A stretch of DNA of 47,634 bases from SURF-32 sp964648365 (GCA_964648365.1 CAZYLK010000024.1:1-47634), one strand, 5' to 3'; positions 16,756 through 25,790 are shown, numbered from the stretch's first letter. The notes: generated by a model from the sequence alone, not told the origin. Translations and numbers: made by a program.

Positions 16756-18246
16756 ATGAAGCGAAGAAACTGGACGATGGGAGCAGCGGTGCTGACAACG
16801 GCCGCGGCGGTCGGGATATACGGATCGAATCTGACGGCGCGGTTCGCCTACGCCCTGGACGAAGTGCGCTCCGACGAGGCGCATTCTCGCCTGCGCGACG
16901 CGACGGATCTGTCCACCGCCTTTGAAGACGTCGCGACGGCCATCAAGCCGTCCGTGGTTAATATCAGTTCCGTAAAACGCGTCGCCGCCCGCCAGACGAT
17001 TCCGGAGCCGCTCCTGAACAGTCCCTTCCGGGACTTCTTCGGCGACCGTTTTCCCGACAGGTTCCAGGATCGCGGCGACAGCCGCTCGCGCGACTACTTT
17101 CAGGAAGGCGTCGGAACGGGCGTCGTGGTCAGCGACGATGGTTACATCCTCACGAACAACCACGTGGTGGAAGACGCCGACGAAGTAAAGGTGCGCCTCT
17201 CGGACGACCGGTCGTTTAAGGCCGAAGTCATCGGCACCGACCCGAAGACCGATCTGGCGGTGATCAAGGTGAACGCCAGCGAGCTTCAGGCCGCCCGGCT
17301 GGGCGACTCGAGCGACGTGCGCATCGGCGAATGGGTGGTCGCGGTGGGCAACCCCTTCGGCCTGTCGCACACGCTGACGGCCGGCATCGTCAGCGCCACC
17401 GGCCGCTCGAACATGGGCATCGTCGACTATGAAGACTTCATCCAGACCGACGCTGCGATCAACCCCGGCAACAGCGGCGGACCGCTGGTGAACCTGCGCG
17501 GCGAGGTGATCGGCATCAACACGGCCATCTTTTCGCGCAGCGGCGGCTACATGGGCTTGGGCTTTTCGATTCCGATCAACATGGCGAAGTCGGTCATGCG
17601 CAGCCTGATCGACGAAGGCCACGTAGTCCGCGGCTACCTGGGCGCGATGATTCAGAACCTCGACGCAGGCATGGCGGACTCGTTTGGATACGACAGCACC
17701 GACGGCGCACTGATCGGAGACGTGGTCGCGGATGGACCGGCTGCCGAAGCCGGCCTGAAGGAGGGCGACATCGTCCTGGCCTACAACGGCAAGCCGGTGG
17801 GCAACGTCGTGGAACTCCGCGCCTCCGTCGCCGAGACCCGACCGGGCACGCGCGCATCGCTGGATGTCTTCCGCGACGGCGCCCGCAAGACGATCGAAGT
17901 CGAAATCGGTGAACTGAAGGGCGGTGCGGCCGGCTCCTCCGAACCGGGCCGGGCGACGCACGACGATCTGGGTCTGACCGTTCGGACGTTGACGCCGCAA
18001 CTGGCCGACCAGCTTGGTTATGATGATGCCGAAGGCGTCGTGGTGACGGAAGTCGAGCCGTACAGCCCCGCTGCCGACGCCGGCATCCGGCCGCGCGACG
18101 TGATCGTCAAGGTTGGCGGTAAGCCGGTCAACACCGCTTCCGAGTTCCGCAAGGCACTCTCGAGCAGCGACCTCACCGAGGGCGTCCGCCTGCGGATCCG
18201 CAGCGGCGACAGCGAGCGGTTTGCTTTCCTGCGCATCGCCGAATGA
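16756..18246 (+). CDS. DegP/HtrA-family periplasmic serine protease
   Basis: 496 residues. An N-terminal hydrophobic segment (MGAAVLTTAAAVGIYGSN) exports or anchors it. The trypsin-like domain has the catalytic triad His136 (TNNHVV), Asp166 (DPKTDLAVI) and Ser240 (NPGNSGGPL). Two PDZ domains follow (about 285-385 and 400-490), each with a GLKEGDIVLAYN or GIRPRDVIVKVGG loop. It degrades or refolds damaged envelope proteins. AAAGGAG (16741-16747) eight bases upstream fixes the ATG. An Arg/Asp/Phe-rich insert (FRDFFGDRFPDRFQDRGD, about 91-108) is the usual loop LA position and fairly short. A rho-independent terminator follows 40 bases after the stop. Confidence 0.95.
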   Translation: MKRRNWTMGAAVLTTAAAVGIYGSNLTARFAYALDEVRSDEAHSRLRDATDLSTAFEDVATAIKPSVVNISSVKRVAARQTIPEPLLNSPFRDFFGDRFPDRFQDRGDSRSRDYFQEGVGTGVVVSDDGYILTNNHVVEDADEVKVRLSDDRSFKAEVIGTDPKTDLAVIKVNASELQAARLGDSSDVRIGEWVVAVGNPFGLSHTLTAGIVSATGRSNMGIVDYEDFIQTDAAINPGNSGGPLVNLRGEVIGINTAIFSRSGGYMGLGFSIPINMAKSVMRSLIDEGHVVRGYLGAMIQNLDAGMADSFGYDSTDGALIGDVVADGPAAEAGLKEGDIVLAYNGKPVGNVVELRASVAETRPGTRASLDVFRDGARKTIEVEIGELKGGAAGSSEPGRATHDDLGLTVRTLTPQLADQLGYDDAEGVVVTEVEPYSPAADAGIRPRDVIVKVGGKPVNTASEFRKALSSSDLTEGVRLRIRSGDSERFAFLRIAE

Positions 18247-18285
18247 TCGCAGGCGAAGCGATCCGGCAACGAAGGGCAGCACAAC

Positions 18286-18316
18286 GGCCGTCGCTCCCGG
18301 CGCGACGGCCTTCTTC
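18286..18316 (+). terminator. rho-independent terminator of degP
   Basis: GGCCGTCGC (18286-18294), loop TCCCGGC, GCGACGGCC (18302-18310): nine perfect GC-rich pairs, followed by TTCTTC. It lies 40 bases after the degP stop. The T run is short but the stem is strong. Confidence 0.7.
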
Positions 18317-18385
18317 GTCGCCGCGTCACCGGCCGCCGCACACGATCGAGTTCGCATGCACGACGCCGATGCCGCCCGTCGTGCA

Positions 18386-19963
18386 TCATTCAAGCGTCAG
18401 CAGCGTGATCTCCGGCGGGCAGAGAAAGCGGATGCGGGGTGCGTAGCCGCGCTCCACGCCGACGCCGCGACTGACGTAAATGCGGCGCCCGTTCACGTCG
18501 TGCAGCCCGCCGGCCGCAACGTGACGCGGAACTTGGGAGAACGTGATCCGCGGGCCGAACAGCGGCAGCACCACCTGGCCGCCGTGCGTGTGCCCGGCCA
18601 CCACCAGATCGACGCGGGTCTGCGATGACAGCAGAAACATCGAGTCAGGCAGGTGGCTCATCAGGATGCGGATCGCACCGTCCGGCACATCCGGCGAGGA
18701 CGGCGCGTCCGTCGGCGAGTCAGGCGACTGCGCAGGCAAGCCATGTCCGTTGGTCGCGGCGGCATCGGAAGGCAGGTTCCACCGTTCCGGCGACAGTGCC
18801 AAGTCCAGGACCGGCTCTTCGGTCTTGCCGCCGATGCGCGAAGCGTCCCCGCCGGCCAGTTGTGCGGCGCCTCCCGACCGTTCCGACGCAGCGCGCTTGG
18901 CGTGCGCCTCGCTGGAGAAGTCGGCGCCGTCCGGCAGTCGTTCGCCGCGCCTGCCGCTGACATACCGTTCGCCGGAATCGAGCGTCTCGGATGCCCCGTC
19001 CAACTCGGCGACGACCCGATGCACTTCCATCTGCCGCAGGTCCAGTTCGACGCCGCCCAGCAGAATCGTCCGATCGGCCACGTGGATCGTCACGATCTCG
19101 TTCATCAGCAGGCGTACGTCGGTGCCTTCGAACACGCGCCGCAGCAGGTCGGGATGATCGACGTTGCCGGTGACGAAGTAGACGCCGCCCGGCGCACGCA
19201 GCCGGCCGACGAGGTCGCGAAGCTCGTCTATCTGGTCGAGCCACATGTCGCGCCGGCCGTGGAACAGATCGCCGGGCATGAGGATCAGATCCGGCTTCAA
19301 GGCCATGACGCGGTCGATGGCGTCGCGCTCGTAATCTCCGACTTGGTTGGTTTGAATGTCCGCCACCACGGCCACCCGGATCGGCGCGCGCCCGGCGCGA
19401 TCCGGCGAAATGGGCACCGTCGCCGTTTCGATTTGCAGGCGATACGGCTCGATGAAGGTTGCGTGAACGCCGATCCCGGCCGCGGATAGCAGCATCACGC
19501 ACAAAAAGCACGCCGGCCGCGTCAGACGAAGCGCACGCGGCCGGCGGGTTTCGCGCGGTCGGCTCCCGGCCTGTCCCGCGCTCGCCGCTGCCGGCCGGCC
19601 CGAGGCGCAGAGCCCCGCCGTCGGCCGCAGGCCTGCGGGCGCGAACGCAAGGCACAGCACGCCGATCGCCGCCAGCGGCACGCCGATGACCAACGCGTCG
19701 TAGACGACGTGGATCATCGCGAAGATGTTGCCGCCGGCCAGCACCAGCACGATAAGCTGCGCGGCGCCGAACAACGCGACGACGACCGCGGCCACCGCGA
19801 TGGGCAGCAGGCCGATCGGCGCCGATGGCGATCGAACGTCAGCTCCTGCCGCCGCCAGACTCGGTTGTCGCGACGTACCGAACACCACCACCACACTCAC
19901 TGCCAACGCGGCATCGACGACGGCGAGGAACGCCGCAACGAATAGAAGGGTCGCTTCCGTCAC
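18386..19963 (-). CDS. membrane-bound metallophosphoesterase with altered metal ligands
   Basis: 525 residues. About four N-terminal membrane helices (residues 5-30, 45-110, 155-175), then a calcineurin-like domain: VADIQTN, MPGDLFHGR, TGNVDHPD, MSHLPDS and GHTHGGQ. This resembles the YkuE/YaeI branch, some of which cut lipid phosphates at the membrane. Two ligands differ from the norm: Asp-x-His reads Asp-Ile-Gln, and Gly-Asn-His reads Gly-Asn-Val. A hydrophilic insert of about 90 residues (RRGERLPDGADFSS to DAPSSPDV) of low complexity separates the GNV and SHLP parts. GTG 19963 is chosen because GGAGG lies five bases upstream; a TTG four codons earlier is possible. It faces the degP terminator. 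Confidence 0.85.
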   Translation of the reverse strand: MTEATLLFVAAFLAVVDAALAVSVVVVFGTSRQPSLAAAGADVRSPSAPIGLLPIAVAAVVVALFGAAQLIVLVLAGGNIFAMIHVVYDALVIGVPLAAIGVLCLAFAPAGLRPTAGLCASGRPAAASAGQAGSRPRETRRPRALRLTRPACFLCVMLLSAAGIGVHATFIEPYRLQIETATVPISPDRAGRAPIRVAVVADIQTNQVGDYERDAIDRVMALKPDLILMPGDLFHGRRDMWLDQIDELRDLVGRLRAPGGVYFVTGNVDHPDLLRRVFEGTDVRLLMNEIVTIHVADRTILLGGVELDLRQMEVHRVVAELDGASETLDSGERYVSGRRGERLPDGADFSSEAHAKRAASERSGGAAQLAGGDASRIGGKTEEPVLDLALSPERWNLPSDAAATNGHGLPAQSPDSPTDAPSSPDVPDGAIRILMSHLPDSMFLLSSQTRVDLVVAGHTHGGQVVLPLFGPRITFSQVPRHVAAGGLHDVNGRRIYVSRGVGVERGYAPRIRFLCPPEITLLTLE

Positions 19964-20107
19964 AGAAACCTCCAACGGACCTCGCGGCGGCTCATGCGAA
20001 TCCCCCGCAGACCACGCGATGATGGATGCCTGTGCAATGCCATGCCTGCCGCGGCCTACAGACAGTTCTACCTTCGCGATTCACGCTGTGCAGCGCCCCA
20101 AGAGGGA

Positions 20108-20134
20108 GAGCCGCAGAGCATCTCTCCGCGGCTC
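20108..20134 (-). terminator. hairpin after the Cys-rich exported protein, weak terminator
   Basis: GAGCCGC (20108-20114) and GCGGCTC (20128-20134) pair across a 13-base loop, which itself has AGAG/CTCT. Read on the minus strand it lies 38 bases after the stop and is followed by TCCCTCTT. A modest candidate. Confidence 0.4.
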
Positions 20135-20172
20135 CAGAGTCCAGCATTACGCGAGACGCCGCCCGCGCGCGT

Positions 20173-21036
20173 CTACTTGCAGTCGCAGCGGATCAGCTTG
20201 TGCGTGCATTTGCCCTTTTCCCCCGGGTTCGCGCACTTCGTGTTGCGACTGATCTTCGGGGCACACTCACCTACGTCTCCACACGTCTGTTCAGTCTGGA
20301 TCTCGCACTGGACCGGGCCGCCGGGGCAGCCGGAATCCACGCACTTCTTCTGCTTGAACTTCTTGGTCGCGTACGTGCACTTGTCGCCGCCCGCAGTGGT
20401 GAAGCGGAAGTTGTCCAGTCCGATCGCATCGCCCGCTCCGCCGGTCGCGCTGATGCGGATCGACCGTATGTCTCCGTCGGTGCTGACAATGCCCATGAAG
20501 TACAGCTTGTTGCTCTGGAAGTTGAAGCCGGCGGCTTCGAAGGTGCCCAGCAGGTTGCCGGTCGCGTTCTGTCCGTCGAAGGCCTCGATTTTGACCGGGT
20601 GAACTCCGTCGGGGTTGTACAGGTCGATCAGGAATACGCCACCACCGTGGACGGGCCCATTAATGAACGAAAACGTCATGGTGCTTATGCCCGCGCGGGC
20701 ATGGTGGTTGACGCCGTGAACGCCCTCACCATCGCAAAGCGGCGGGGTGACCGTGTTCCCCTGGCCGGGGCCGGCGTCGTTTATCACCCGCAAGAACCCA
20801 GTGCTGGTCATACTGACGCCCTCCGAGCCCGAGTAGTGCCCGCCCTGGAGTTCGCCTTCCGGATGCGTCTCGAAGTCGATGTTCTCATTGACGCCGAGGC
20901 CGAGGTCATCGACCTGGGCTCGCCAGTCCAGCGAGTTGCCGGTGCAATTGTTCACAAAGCCGATGACATCAGCCCGGGCGAGCGATGCCGAGAGGGCCAC
21001 GCACCCGAACATGAGCACGAACGCGTTCTTTCTCAT
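20173..21036 (-). CDS. exported protein with Cys-rich C-terminal knot
   Basis: 287 residues. Signal peptide MRKNAFVLMFGCVALSASLARA, with a cleavage site after ARA. The body (about 25-215) is rich in Gly, Asn and Asp; the parts FETHPEGEL, GVFLIDLYNPDGVHPVKIEA and IGLDNFRFT resemble the jelly-roll galactose-binding/PEP-CTERM-type domains in which an end strand reads DNF. The last 70 residues hold ten Cys in short spacings (KKCVDSGCPG, CGDVGEC, CTHKLIRCDC), enough for five disulfides. AGGGA about seven bases before the ATG at 21036 supports this start over a frame start 14 codons upstream. Probably a surface or secreted protein; function unknown. Confidence 0.75.
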   Translation of the reverse strand: MRKNAFVLMFGCVALSASLARADVIGFVNNCTGNSLDWRAQVDDLGLGVNENIDFETHPEGELQGGHYSGSEGVSMTSTGFLRVINDAGPGQGNTVTPPLCDGEGVHGVNHHARAGISTMTFSFINGPVHGGGVFLIDLYNPDGVHPVKIEAFDGQNATGNLLGTFEAAGFNFQSNKLYFMGIVSTDGDIRSIRISATGGAGDAIGLDNFRFTTAGGDKCTYATKKFKQKKCVDSGCPGGPVQCEIQTEQTCGDVGECAPKISRNTKCANPGEKGKCTHKLIRCDCK

Positions 21037-21240
21037 CTGAAGATCCCTTGCAAGGGCGTTTATGGCGGGTCGCTTCACAACGGCGTCCCGCCGCTGACAG
21101 CTCGAAACGAAGGGTTGTACGCGCGGTCCACACTGGGCGGAGCGCGGATGGCTGAATACCGAACGAGCACAGGATACCTGGGCCGGTTTCCGGAATCAAT
21201 GCATCCGGGGAACGGGTGGAACAGGTGGGAACGGGCGGTG

Positions 21241-21278
21241 TGCAGGATTGAGGGCAACGACGGCGTTGGCATCCTGCA
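21241..21278. repeat. nested stem-loop TGCAGGAT...ATCCTGCA
   Basis: Outer arms TGCAGGAT (21241-21248) and ATCCTGCA (21271-21278) are perfect; inside, CAACG-ACGG-CGTTG forms a second stem. It lies between the exported protein gene and the broken zinc-ribbon gene, so it might be a structured 3' or 5' leader, or a dispersed repeat. Confidence 0.5.
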
Positions 21279-21285
21279 TCTTCGC

Positions 21286-21320
21286 CTCACTCCCTGACTC
21301 CCTCACTCCCTTCCCCATTT
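21286..21320 (-). repeat. GGGAGTGAGGGAGT-type repeat
   Basis: The minus strand reads GGGGAAGGGAGTGAGGGAGT and then CAGGGAGTGAG, short tandem units of GGGAGTNA. The same type occurs at 8595-8635. Confidence 0.5.
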
Positions 21321-21418
21321 GGCTTTTTGGTTGCGGCCGGCGGCCGCCTCAGGATCCGGCCTGTCAGCCGGCGTAAGCGCTCCTGGCCACGCATGGACCG
21401 GCTGAACCGCGCCGCCGA

Positions 21419-22750
21419 TCACGGGGGCGTCGGCCTGTCGATCACGAGCTGCGAATCGCTACGCCCCGTCATGATCGGCCCCAGCGTCAGCTCGCCATCC
21501 CATATCTCGATCAGATCAACGCTCTGACGGGCTACGTCCGTACTCGCGCGAAGGACGATCAGGCGTTCGAGCTCATTCATGTGATAAAGCGGGTGGACGG
21601 CTTTGAATCCGTACCGGGTCGAACCCTCGGGGCACCAGAACGTGCCGATCGGTTCGTCGCCGTGCTCGTCGCGGGCGAAGGCCTCGAACGCCACCGGCGC
21701 GGGCATGGGGCGATCCGCGACGACTTCGATGCGCCAGTAGGGCCGCGCTGAATTGTCGGGAGCGGTGTACATCACGGCGTCCTTGCGCAGAGATAACGAC
21801 GTGCGCAGCGACTCGGCCAACGACGCATCGGGCACCAGCCCGATGGTCACCTGCTCGCGCTCGACGACCGCCACGGTCGCCGCCTCCGTGAGCCTGAACC
21901 GCTTGCCGTCGCCGCCACGCTTCACCCACACGTAGACGATGCACTCGATCTCGTGACGCCCGACGGGCAGGCCCTGTACTCCGACAATATGGTACGTTCT
22001 CTCCTCGACCCCGCGCCAGGAGTTGAATTGGGCGGGGTCTGTGTCGTATTCACGTCTGTCCACCCCGACGCCATCGACTTTGATTTATGCACTGACCCAC
22101 CCGACGGACAGGCCCATTGGCGCGCGATGGAGGTAGGTGAAGTCGATGACCACGGGGTCGCCGGCGGCGATCGGATCGCGAAACGTGAACCGGTGGGGGC
22201 CCTGGATCTGCGTCCAGAACGCCTCCCGCTGCTCGGCCGTCAGGCCCCCGGCTTCATCCATCTGGTCGAGCAGGCTGAGCCACTCGGCATGCGCTTCCTC
22301 GGGCGTGGCCCGCGCCTGTTTCGCCAGGCAGATGTCCACCACCTCGGAGGCTTGATCCGCGGACAATGCTCCACGTGTAGCCCGTCGACTAAGCTCTTTG
22401 AATCCGGCGCTGTCGCCCCCTTCCGCCAGCCACAGCAGCAGGCGGACCGGCATGTGCGAGTACCAGTTGATGGGTCGAGTTCCCGCGAAGCCCAGCCCGC
22501 CTGCGCAGGCCAGAACACCCAGCCCGACCACGATCGCCCCCTTCCGCCGCTTCCGCGATCCGACCCGCGGCGGACGCTCCGCATGATCCGTCCCGCACTC
22601 CGGACACGTCAGATGATCCAGCCCCGTCAGGTCGTACTCGCACTTGCGGCACCGCGGCTCGGCGCCGACGCGCCGGCCGCGGATGCCCCAGACGAGCAGT
22701 AAGACCCCGGGGATTCCGAGAAGCACCAGGATCTGTGAAAGCGAGTTCAT
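21419..22750 (-). pseudogene. zinc-ribbon membrane protein split by an in-frame TAA
   Basis: Reads as one frame of 444 codons with a single TAA at 22085-22087 (codon 222). The first part (221 residues, ATG 22750) has a membrane helix, a zinc ribbon with Cys34-x2-Cys37 and Cys49-x2-Cys52 (CRKCEYDLTGLDHLTCPECG), a second helix and an alpha-helical part. The part after TAA continues with YDTDPAQFNSW to the end at 21419 and matches the second half of the intact paralogue 22968-24353 in the same frame. The stop aligns with a Gln (CAA) in the paralogue, so one C to T change explains it. It is either a recent pseudogene, two separately translated halves (GTG 22063) or a readthrough gene. Confidence 0.82.
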
Positions 22751-22967
22751 GCGCAGCGAACCTCCGACGCGCCGGACGTTATCAGAAGCCGGCCGGCGTT
22801 GCGAAGGCGGGCGGATTACGCGTCTGCGGGTGCGGAGGAAGCCGCCCCCTGGCCCGGTCAATGGCGACGCGCGACAGGCAACGAGCTCCTCTGAAATCCT
22901 CGACAATCCGCGAGCATCTGCGGATTCCAACCCGCGGGGCTCGATGACGCCGCACGCTGCCGATGCT

Positions 22968-24353
22968 TCACGGATCGAGCGGCGCCGCCGCGGCCGGCAT
23001 GTCGTCGTCCGAGGGCTCATATCGGCCGACTCGGACGGGACCGAGGATCAGTTCACCATCCCAGATTTCGTGGAGGTCGACAGTGTTGCGGGCGACGTCC
23101 ACGCTCGGCCAGAACACGATGGGTCGCTCTCCAACCTCGAGATCCTGGAGAATCTCAGCCTGGAAGTCCCCGTCGAACTCGCAATCGCGAGACCCCGCCA
23201 CGCATGAGAACGTGCCCAACGGGTAGTCGAACGTCCCGTCGCGGGCGAAGACATCGAAGGCGACAGAGACCGGAATTGGAGTTGTGGCTCCGACGGAAAT
23301 CCCCGCGAACCAATGCACTCGTTCCGCTGAGTCTGCGGTCGGGGCTGATTCGCTCCATCCATAGTCCGAGCCTACCACGTACAGGGCGTCTCGCAGTGCA
23401 CGGCCCATTTCTTCGTCGGGCACGAGTGTCACATCCTCCTTGCCGGGTTCGAGCACTTCGAGCGACGACTCGGCTACGATCGTCAACTGGGTCAACTCAT
23501 GTCCACTGTTGAATACAGTGTAGTCGACCCCGCGGCGGGCACGGATCTCGACCGAACAGGTGAGCGCATGCCGGCCTGGGTTCAGGCTGGTCTCTGCCAC
23601 GACGTGCGTCGTGACGTTCACGACGCCTTGACCAAACCTGGAGCGCGACCGCCGTCTGTAAAGCGGAACATCGCCCACCATCAGTTGCTCAGTGGACTGA
23701 CTTGTGGACAACCCGGTCCTGGGCGCGCGGCTGAGGTACGTGAACTCTACGATCACCGCAGACCCTGCACCGATCGGATCCCGCACTCTGAGCTGATGCG
23801 GACCCACCACCTGTCGATAGTAAGACGCCTGCTGCTCCGCCGTGAGCAACTCGCCCACATCAAGTTGCTCCAGCAGGTCGATCCATTCCTGCCATGGCAC
23901 CGCCACGGTCGCCTGTGCTTGCTTCGCCAGGCACATCGTCACCAGCCGCTCGATCGCGCCGGCGGAGATGTTGCCTGCGACAAACCGCGATTCAAGTTCG
24001 CCGACGGCCCGCGCATCGCCGCCGTCGGCGAGCCAGATCAGCGCTCGTGCCGGCAGATGAACGTACCAGTCAACGTTGCGTCCCCACGACACGCCACCGG
24101 CCGCGCTGATCGCCAGCAGCACGACCCCGCCGACGATCGCCCCCTTCCCTCGTTTCCGCGTTCCCACCCGCGGCTGCACGTCCGAATGGTCCATCCCGCA
24201 CTCGGGACAGGTCAGGTGATCCAGGCCGGTCAGGTCGTACGCGCACTTGCGGCAGCGCGGCTCAGTGCCCACCCGCCGGCCGCGGATGCCCAGAACGAGC
24301 AGCGCCAACCCGGGCAGAACCAGCGCCGTCAGAGCAGCTGTGACCATGTTCAT
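22968..24353 (-). CDS. zinc-ribbon membrane protein, intact paralogue
   Basis: 461 residues. Membrane helix (3-23), zinc ribbon Cys34/37/49/52 in CRKCAYDLTGLDHLTCPECG, basic stretch KRGKG, second helix (about 71-90), then an extracytoplasmic part with a helical domain (about 95-200) and a beta-rich domain holding SVEIRARRGVD, FDVFARDGTFDYPLGTFSC and WDGELILGPV. The family is unknown to me; proteins with this ribbon-plus-helix opening are frequent in Planctomycetota. About 215 bases separate it from the broken copy on the same strand, so this is a tandem duplication. A perfect TATAAT (24401-24406) lies about 48 bases upstream of its start. Confidence 0.75.
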   Translation of the reverse strand: MNMVTAALTALVLPGLALLVLGIRGRRVGTEPRCRKCAYDLTGLDHLTCPECGMDHSDVQPRVGTRKRGKGAIVGGVVLLAISAAGGVSWGRNVDWYVHLPARALIWLADGGDARAVGELESRFVAGNISAGAIERLVTMCLAKQAQATVAVPWQEWIDLLEQLDVGELLTAEQQASYYRQVVGPHQLRVRDPIGAGSAVIVEFTYLSRAPRTGLSTSQSTEQLMVGDVPLYRRRSRSRFGQGVVNVTTHVVAETSLNPGRHALTCSVEIRARRGVDYTVFNSGHELTQLTIVAESSLEVLEPGKEDVTLVPDEEMGRALRDALYVVGSDYGWSESAPTADSAERVHWFAGISVGATTPIPVSVAFDVFARDGTFDYPLGTFSCVAGSRDCEFDGDFQAEILQDLEVGERPIVFWPSVDVARNTVDLHEIWDGELILGPVRVGRYEPSDDDMPAAAAPLDP

Positions 24354-24400
24354 CGTGCCTGTAGTCTCCGGCCGTGGCCACGCGCAACGCGGATTCCCCG

Positions 24401-24406
24401 ATTATA
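24401..24406 (-). promoter_or_regulatory. -10 box of the intact zinc-ribbon gene
   Basis: A perfect TATAAT on the minus strand; transcription would begin about 40 bases before the ATG at 24353. No -35 hexamer fits at 16-18 bases. Confidence 0.45.
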
Positions 24407-24483
24407 CCGAAAATGACACGCCGCTCGCCCCAGGATAGACCCATCCGCGCACGTCAGTACGCCGGTTCGTCCAGTCGCAGACC

Positions 24484-24517
24484 CCGCCAGAAGCCCCTCA
24501 AACCCGCTTCTCGGCGG
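24484..24517. repeat. 11-bp stem-loop with one bulge
   Basis: CCGCCAGAAGC (24484-24494) pairs with GCTTCTCGGCGG (24506-24517), one bulged base, 11-base loop. No T run follows on either strand and no transcript clearly ends here. Confidence 0.5.
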
Positions 24518-24784
24518 ACGCGGTTCGGTTCTTCCCCCCGCCTCCACCTTCCCCCGTGGCCCGCCGCCGTCGCCTCCCTCGCCTCCCCCACTTCCGCCTC
24601 AGCGCTCTCAGCGTCCTCTGCGGTCCCTTCTTCCAGCCGTGGTCCCCTCTTCCAGCCGCGGCCGCCGCGTCCGCGGTAGAATCTCCGGCCGCGGATCGGT
24701 TATCATGCGGGCAGCGCCGTTGTGGCTGCGTCTTTGCGACGTGGCCGCGATGGGCCGCCGCACGCTATACACAGGAGGAAGAAG

Positions 24785-25594
24785 ATGCTTGCCGCCATTC
24801 TCATCGCCCTGGCCGCGCCCGCGGACATTGAACTGACCGTCGATCCAAACACGTCCTATATCGACGCGGAGGTCTGCGTTCAGGGAGAGTGCGACAGCGA
24901 CCTCTCCAGCATCAGCGGCTTCCTGGCGGTCGAGTTCGACTGCCTGCTCGACCCGGCCGCGGTGGCGCTTCAGGATTTCGACATCGTCGCCGACCAGACG
25001 CTCGAGTTTCATCTCGACTACGGCTTTCTGGGCGACATCTACGCGGACGCGACCGGGCTGCGGCTGTACCACTCCGAGCCGGGCGGCCAGCCGTTCAATC
25101 CGATCATCGATGGCGCCTTCACCGCCACGAATGTGCCGTTTCTGACGGACGGCGACGTGGCCTACCTGGCCGAAGGGGTGATCTGCGGCATCATTCGCAA
25201 TCTCGGGTTCGAGTGCGAGGCGCAACTGGACCTGGGCGAAGGCCCGCCGGCGATCCTCGACGAAATCTCGGCGGACATCGTGATCGAAAATGGCATGGTG
25301 CGCATCAGCGGGCGGCTCGACTTCGATGAACCGCTCGATCCGGAAAACCCGGAACTGGGTCGCATCACCGGCGTGGCCATCATGAACGCCTCCGCCCCGC
25401 TGCCGGCCGGTCCCGACTTCGACGGCGACCGCGACGCGGACCTCGCTGACATGCAGGCGTTTCAACTCTGCTTCGGCGGCCCCGGCAACCCGCCCGGCGA
25501 AAGCTGCCCGCAGGGTGTGGATGCCGATCTGGACAACGACAACGACGTCGATCTGGACGACTACGCGAGCTTTTTCCGCTGCTTTGAGCGATAG
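24785..25594 (+). CDS. exported protein with dockerin-like C-terminal repeats
   Basis: 269 residues. A short signal peptide (MLAAILIALAAPA) is followed by a mostly beta, acidic domain with two or three Cys pairs (EVCVQGECDSD, CGIIRNLGFEC). The last 60 residues hold two Ca-binding-loop-like repeats, DFDGDRDADLADMQAF and DLDNDNDVDLDDYASF, spaced like the duplicated F-hand of dockerins. In cellulosomal systems dockerins bind cohesins; in Planctomycetota similar tails occur on many exported proteins with unknown partners. AGGAGG (24773-24778) six bases before the ATG fixes the start. Function unknown. Confidence 0.75.
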   Translation: MLAAILIALAAPADIELTVDPNTSYIDAEVCVQGECDSDLSSISGFLAVEFDCLLDPAAVALQDFDIVADQTLEFHLDYGFLGDIYADATGLRLYHSEPGGQPFNPIIDGAFTATNVPFLTDGDVAYLAEGVICGIIRNLGFECEAQLDLGEGPPAILDEISADIVIENGMVRISGRLDFDEPLDPENPELGRITGVAIMNASAPLPAGPDFDGDRDADLADMQAFQLCFGGPGNPPGESCPQGVDADLDNDNDVDLDDYASFFRCFER

Positions 25595-25605
25595 CGCGCG
25601 AACGG

Positions 25606-25675
25606 CGAATCATGAATGGCGAATGTCGAATAGCGAATAACGAATAACGAATAGCGAATAACGAATAACGAACTA
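25606..25675. repeat. ten-unit heptamer tandem repeat CGAATAA
   Basis: Ten 7-base units: three degenerate (CGAATCA, TGAATGG, CGAATGT), then CGAATAG, CGAATAA, CGAATAA, CGAATAG, CGAATAA, CGAATAA and CGAACTA. It is AT-rich against a GC-rich background and starts 11 bases after the dockerin-protein stop. The copy number probably varies between strains. Confidence 0.85.
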
Positions 25676-25790
25676 GGAAAGCGCCGGGACGGTGATCCGA
25701 ACCGCGACCGTCAGGGAGCGGCCTCCGGCGAATGTCAATAGACGGGGGCGGTGACGTCGAGTCGTCGCGCTGCTTGCCTGCTCCAGAGAT

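Larger units (their letters stand above)
21037..21418. other. spacer with stem-loop and G-rich repeat
   Basis: No gene found. It holds a long stem-loop (21241-21278) and a purine-rich repeat on the minus strand (21286-21320). Overlapping ORFs in this stretch match nothing. Confidence 0.45.
24354..24784. other. divergent spacer with TATAAT, a stem-loop and CT-rich repeats
   Basis: No gene found. It holds the TATAAT of the zinc-ribbon gene, a long stem-loop at 24484-24517, and low-complexity plus-strand repeats such as CTCTCAGCGTCCTCTGCGGT (24606-24625) and two near-copies of TTCCAGCCG (24630 and 24650). The AGGAGG of the next gene is at 24773-24778. Confidence 0.5.

Noticed and set aside
25606..25675. 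Reading the heptamer array as a CRISPR
   Set aside because: The units are contiguous 7-mers without spacers.
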